Origin: Clostridiaceae bacterium
GTDB taxonomy: Bacteria; Bacillota; Clostridia; Oscillospirales; Acutalibacteraceae
Assembly (NCBI GenBank): GCA_904501895.1
Contig: CAJGCX010000067.1
Location: 1-9,243, forward strand
Reading direction: 5' to 3'
DNA: 9,243 bases
Both the position numbers and the translations under genes were made by a program. Position 1 is the first letter of the stretch, and every line of letters starts with the position of its first letter. The notes below the pieces were generated by a model, which did not search any database, was not told the origin of the DNA, and saw only the letters and a program-made list of their open reading frames with translations. Below are positions 6,022-9,243 of the stretch, piece by piece.

Positions 6022-7167
6022 TTAGACCTCCAAAAAGAATGTATCGGGATGAGAAGCATCGAAACACTCATTACACCACATAAATGTAACCATATCGGTA
6101 TCCCCTAAATTTTCGATATTGTGAGTGTAGCCTATTGGAATATCAACAACCTCAAGCTTTTCACCTGAAACAAAATATTCGATAATTTCATCCTCATCGA
6201 TTTTACGGAAACGGATTACACCCTTGCCTGATACAACAAGGAATTTTTCATTTTTCGTATGGTGCCAATGCTGACCCTTTGTAATACCCGGCTTTGAAAT
6301 ATTAACTGAAAACTGACCGTTATTTACTGTCCTTAAAATTTCAGTAAATGAACCTCTGTCATCAACATTCATCTTAAGTGGATATGAGAACTTATCCTTT
6401 GGAAGATATGAAAGATATGTACTGTAAAGCTTTTTTGAAAAGCTGTTTTCTGTCATATCAGGAATTTGCTTATTCTCACGACTTTCTTTGAATGAATAAA
6501 TTAAGTCGACGATTTCACCAAGTGTGATTTTATGTTCAACAGGTATTTTGCAGAACTCACCGTCTTTCGTTTCATTGCCACACATAGCACCTATAATCTC
6601 ATTTACAACATCGTCAATATAAACGAGAGTCATAGGATGATTTCTGTCATTAACCTGAATTGGCAAATCGTTTGCAATGTTGTGACAGAAGGTTGCAACA
6701 GCACTGTTGTAATTAGGTCTGCACCACTTGCCAAATACATTCGGAAAACGATACACAAAAACCTTTGCACCTGTTTCTTCTGAATATTTGAAGAAAAGGT
6801 CCTCCCCTGCTTTTTTACTCTGTCCGTAAAGGTTATCAAGGGATGCTTGAGTTGAAGATGAAAGTAAAACAGGACAAGTGTTATTATATTTTTTTAAGGT
6901 TTCAAGAAGAGTTGAAGCAAAACCGAAATTCCCTTTCATAAACTCCTCTGTATTCTGTGGTCTGTTGACACCTGCAAGGTTTACAACGAAATCACATCCG
7001 TTGCAATACTCATCAAGTAACGACTTGTCTGTATCAACATCAAACTGACAAATTTCAAGGTCAGTTGGCAGATTTGTCGTTTTATTTTTACCCTCTTTAA
7101 TTGTATTCAAGGTTGCAACAAGATTTTTTCCAACAAAGCCTTTTGCACCTGTAATCAATATTTTCAT
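6022..7167 (-). CDS. capF: Bifunctional CapF/FnlB: cupin C3-epimerase plus NAD(P)-dependent C4-reductase
   Basis: This 381-residue two-domain cytosolic enzyme acts second in UDP-L-FucNAc synthesis. It epimerises C3 of the CapE 4-keto product and then reduces C4 to UDP-2-acetamido-2,6-dideoxy-L-talose. The N-terminal SDR domain (about 1-250) has the nucleotide-binding GAKGFVG at 7-13, LLSSST at 101-106 for the active-site Ser, and YGQSK at 114-118 (Tyr114, Lys118). The C-terminal cupin (about 262-381) begins near DDRGSFTEILR (269-279) and carries GQHWHHTKNEKF at 298-309. Candidate metal or catalytic ligands are His300, His302/303, Glu307 and His349 (GYTHNIEN). The length is close to S. aureus CapF. 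The start has only a weak AAGAGA-like purine stretch at about 7171-7179, so translation may depend partly on the upstream glycosyltransferase gene, whose stop is 21 bases away. capG follows after 3 bases. Confidence 0.93.
   Translation of the reverse strand: MKILITGAKGFVGKNLVATLNTIKEGKNKTTNLPTDLEICQFDVDTDKSLLDEYCNGCDFVVNLAGVNRPQNTEEFMKGNFGFASTLLETLKKYNNTCPVLLSSSTQASLDNLYGQSKKAGEDLFFKYSEETGAKVFVYRFPNVFGKWCRPNYNSAVATFCHNIANDLPIQVNDRNHPMTLVYIDDVVNEIIGAMCGNETKDGEFCKIPVEHKITLGEIVDLIYSFKESRENKQIPDMTENSFSKKLYSTYLSYLPKDKFSYPLKMNVDDRGSFTEILRTVNNGQFSVNISKPGITKGQHWHHTKNEKFLVVSGKGVIRFRKIDEDEIIEYFVSGEKLEVVDIPIGYTHNIENLGDTDMVTFMWCNECFDASHPDTFFLEV
6027..6031 (-). promoter_or_regulatory. Ribosome binding site of capG inside the end of capF
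   Basis: The minus strand reads GGAGG, 8 bases before the capG ATG and within the last codons of capF. With a 3-base intergenic gap this points to translational coupling of the two enzymes. Confidence 0.85.
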
Positions 7168-7188
7168 AGCTTTTCTCTTTTCTGAGAT

Positions 7189-8154
7189 TTATTTCCTTTT
7201 ATACTTGAAATTGTGATAAATCCTATAAAAGGTATACAAATTGTAAATAACAATCAAGAAAAATCTCTTGTCAGTTTTTCTTTTGGCAATATAATATTTC
7301 TTTAATTCTTTTACCGTTTTTATGCATTTTCTGATATCTTTTTTGTATTTCTTCTCATTAGTTTTACATAAAAGCTGTAGCATTATGAGATTTGCTCTTA
7401 CAAGCATATTTTTCATTTCTGCTTCATATTCAGGGAAATATTCAGTTATTAGTTCCTTTTTTCTTTCAGCGAAATGCAACACATCAAAAAACTTATCGGA
7501 AAAGGCAGACTTGGATGCACTCTCCGGATTATTGCGATATCTATACACACAAACATTTCTCATAAAAACAGTTGGTTTCTTTAAGAAACAGCAAAAGAGA
7601 AAGAATCCGTCCTCGTGAATTTTTCTGCCATCCTCAAAACGAATCGTGCCGATAAATTCTTTGTTATACAACTTTCTGCAAGCAGAATTGGTATGATAAT
7701 TTCCCATAAGAGATTCTCTTACAGCCTCACTACCCTGCCAAACCTTGAATTGAGCTTTTTCCAACGCTTCTGTTGCACTATTATAAACCTTTACGCCACC
7801 TGCATATGAAATATCAGCCTTGTTATTTACAATATCATTATAAAGAATCTCTAATGCGTTATTTACAATATAATCATCCGAATCAACGAATGTGATATAT
7901 TCTCCCAAAGCATTGTCAATTCCAACATTTCTCGCTGTTGAAACTCCACGGTTTTCCTGATGAAAAACTCTCACTCTATCATCCAATTTCGCATACTCAT
8001 CACAGATTACACCACTATTATCCGTAGAGCCATCATCAATTAATATTAATTCTAAGTCATTGAATGTCTGAGTCAGAATACTATTTATACAATCGTTCAG
8101 ATATTTTTCAGTATTATATACAGGGACAATTACTGATATACAAGGTTTTAACAC
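7189..8154 (-). CDS. Family 2 glycosyltransferase (GT-A fold)
   Basis: This 321-residue protein begins with the GT2 signature ISVIVPVYNTEKYL (6-19). LILIDDGSTDNS at 36-47 holds the nucleotide-binding Asp residues 40/41, NRGVSTARNVGI is at 68-79, and the metal-binding DSDD is at 91-94. Further GT2 marks are CRKLYNKEFI (159-168), HEDGFF (180-185, candidate catalytic base region) and YRNNPESAS (206-214). The last third is Lys/Tyr-rich without a clear membrane helix pair, so it is a peripheral cytoplasmic enzyme. It probably transfers one sugar onto a lipid-linked repeat unit; donor and acceptor cannot be told, and FucNAc is only a guess from context. The start is GTG at 8154, with GAAGGAAG at 8162-8169 seven bases upstream, and no ATG alternative precedes the fold. 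It lies 18 bases after capE and 21 before capF. Its base composition is lower in GC than its neighbours (13-16 G/C per 60-base row sampled, against 19-23), suggesting a separate origin. Confidence 0.92.
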   Translation of the reverse strand: MLKPCISVIVPVYNTEKYLNDCINSILTQTFNDLELILIDDGSTDNSGVICDEYAKLDDRVRVFHQENRGVSTARNVGIDNALGEYITFVDSDDYIVNNALEILYNDIVNNKADISYAGGVKVYNSATEALEKAQFKVWQGSEAVRESLMGNYHTNSACRKLYNKEFIGTIRFEDGRKIHEDGFFLFCCFLKKPTVFMRNVCVYRYRNNPESASKSAFSDKFFDVLHFAERKKELITEYFPEYEAEMKNMLVRANLIMLQLLCKTNEKKYKKDIRKCIKTVKELKKYYIAKRKTDKRFFLIVIYNLYTFYRIYHNFKYKRK

Positions 8155-8161
8155 AATTATA

Positions 8162-8169
8162 CTTCCTTC
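8162..8169 (-). promoter_or_regulatory. Ribosome binding site for the GTG start of the glycosyltransferase
   Basis: The minus strand reads GAAGGAAG seven bases before GTG 8154, inside the 18-base capE-glycosyltransferase gap. It supports the non-ATG start, since the conserved GT2 strand begins only a few codons later. Confidence 0.8.
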
Positions 8170-8172
8170 AAA

Positions 8173-9216
8173 TTATACGTTCCAATTTGCAAGCTCGTTC
8201 TGAATATATGAAAGGCTTAAAAGCTTTTCCTTAACCTGCTCAACTGTCCACAAATCTGTGTTGTTTGAATTAAACTCAGTGAGAGTATTTCTTTCTGTAT
8301 CTCCATCCTTGAAGTACTTGTCATAGTTAAGTCCACGCTTATCAGCAGGTACACGATAGAAATTGCCCATATCAATAGCGTTTGCACATTCTTCGTTTGT
8401 GAGGAGTGTTTCATAAACCTTTTCACCATGACGGATACCAATTACCTTGATTTCAGTTTCAGGGTTGAAAAGCTCTTTTACAGCCTGTGCCAATACCTCG
8501 ATAGTACAAGCAGGTGCTTTCTGTACAAGAATGTCACCACTTTCACCATTTTCAAATGCAAATAAAACAAGGTCAACTGCTTCTTCAAGACTCATAACGA
8601 AGCGAGTCATTGATGGCTCTGTAATTGTAATTGGCTTACCTTCACGAATCTGGTCAATCCAGAGAGGTACAACTGACCCACGTGAGCAAAGCACATTGCC
8701 ATAACGAGTACAGCAAATCTTAGTTTTATCAGGATTGACAGTTCTGCTCTTTGCAACAACCACCTTTTCCATCATTGCCTTTGATGTACCCATAGCATTT
8801 ACAGGATATGCTGCCTTATCAGTTGAAAGGCATATTACACACTCAACACCCTCATCAATTGCAGCTGTAAGCACATTATCTGTACCTAAAACGTTGGTTT
8901 TAACTGCTTCAACAGGGAAAAATTCACAAGAAGGAACCTGCTTGAGTGCTGCAGCGTGGAAAATGTAATTAACTCCATGCATTGCATTTTTTACAGACTG
9001 CAAATCCCTGACATCGCCTATGTAAAACTTAAGCTTATCCGCAACCTCAGGGTATTTCTGCTGAAATTCGTGACGCATATCATCTTGCTTTTTCTCATCA
9101 CGAGAAAACACACGGATTTCACCAATATCTGTTTCTAAAAATCTTCTGAGAATTGTGTTACCGAATGAACCTGTACCACCGGTAATCATTAAGGTTTTGT
9201 TTTTAAAATCTAACAT
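8173..9216 (-). CDS. capE: UDP-GlcNAc 4,6-dehydratase/epimerase CapE/FnlA
   Basis: This 347-residue extended SDR enzyme starts the UDP-L-FucNAc pathway by 4,6-dehydration of UDP-GlcNAc with C5 (and C3) epimerisation. It belongs to the inverting dehydratases of the polysaccharide biosynthesis CapD/FlaA1 group. The NADP-binding TGGTGSFG is at 12-19, VFSRDEKKQDDMRH is at 36-49, GDVRD at 67-71, and HAAALKQVPSCE at 87-98. STDKAAYPVNAMG (131-143) carries Asp133 and Lys134. The usual SDR YxxxK is MxxxK here (Met142, Lys146), the form known from CapE and unlike PseB. GEKVYETL follows in the C-terminal domain. ATG 9216 is chosen over in-frame GTG 9225 because AGGTGA at 9222-9227 is a good ribosome site for the ATG and contains the GTG. 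The protein is complete in the window. Only 27 bases lie upstream, so the operon promoter or further genes are beyond the edge. Confidence 0.93.
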   Translation of the reverse strand: MLDFKNKTLMITGGTGSFGNTILRRFLETDIGEIRVFSRDEKKQDDMRHEFQQKYPEVADKLKFYIGDVRDLQSVKNAMHGVNYIFHAAALKQVPSCEFFPVEAVKTNVLGTDNVLTAAIDEGVECVICLSTDKAAYPVNAMGTSKAMMEKVVVAKSRTVNPDKTKICCTRYGNVLCSRGSVVPLWIDQIREGKPITITEPSMTRFVMSLEEAVDLVLFAFENGESGDILVQKAPACTIEVLAQAVKELFNPETEIKVIGIRHGEKVYETLLTNEECANAIDMGNFYRVPADKRGLNYDKYFKDGDTERNTLTEFNSNNTDLWTVEQVKEKLLSLSYIQNELANWNV

Positions 9217-9221
9217 ATCAT

Positions 9222-9227
9222 TCACCT
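9222..9227 (-). promoter_or_regulatory. Ribosome binding site deciding the capE start
   Basis: AGGTGA on the minus strand precedes ATG 9216 by 5 bases and overlaps the alternative GTG start at 9225, which would itself have no site. This trims the frame by three codons. Confidence 0.75.
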
Positions 9228-9243
9228 AAATATAAATTACTTA

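Noticed and set aside
7322..7809. Plus-strand frames of 98 and 64 codons opposite the glycosyltransferase
   Set aside because: They are antisense shadows of a gene with intact GT2 motifs and lack ribosome sites and homology.

Overview
The window reads as chromosomal DNA of a low-GC Firmicute, most likely a gut-type Clostridia (Ruminococcaceae/Lachnospiraceae-like). This rests on AT-rich intergenic DNA, strong purine-rich Shine-Dalgarno sites, sigma-A promoters with TG-extended -10 boxes, compact hairpin-plus-T-run terminators, and a housekeeping codon style rich in CTT, ACA, TCA, GCA and GGT. The genus assignment is inference; no rRNA or tRNA gene is present.

Layout from left to right. (1) 1-1128 (+) is the 3' part of an O-acetylhomoserine sulfhydrylase (metY) that enters from the left edge. 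It converges on (2) 1188-1667 (-), a YuiD-like divergent PAP2 (DUF212) membrane protein, and a perfect 10-bp hairpin between them can terminate both. (3) 1891-3258 (+) is an NCS2 uracil permease with its own extended -10 promoter and terminator. (4) 3374-4237 (+) is an EamA/DMT-type exporter or importer with an apparently near-leaderless transcript. (5) 4299-4793 (+) is a small S24/S26-type serine peptidase-like protein with a near-consensus promoter of its own. (6) From 4834 to the right edge, on the minus strand, lies the distal end of a polysaccharide operon. In transcription order it holds capE/fnlA, a family 2 glycosyltransferase, capF/fnlB and capG/fnlC. It ends at a second bidirectional terminator shared with the peptidase gene.

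CapE, CapF and CapG together form the known UDP-N-acetyl-L-fucosamine pathway. CapE does 4,6-dehydration and epimerisation of UDP-GlcNAc. CapF does cupin-domain 3-epimerisation and SDR 4-reduction. CapG does 2-epimerisation. The glycosyltransferase placed between capE and capF probably adds a sugar to the same surface glycan and is visibly more AT-rich than its neighbours. The operon promoter and the rest of the glycan locus lie beyond the right edge.

I see no transposase, CRISPR array, tRNA, rRNA or phage gene, and no gene-free stretch longer than about 225 bases. Nothing here amounts to a clearly undescribed system. The items most worth a second look are the unanchored Ser/His S26-like peptidase, the near-leaderless EamA transcript, and the AT-rich glycosyltransferase inside the FucNAc cassette.
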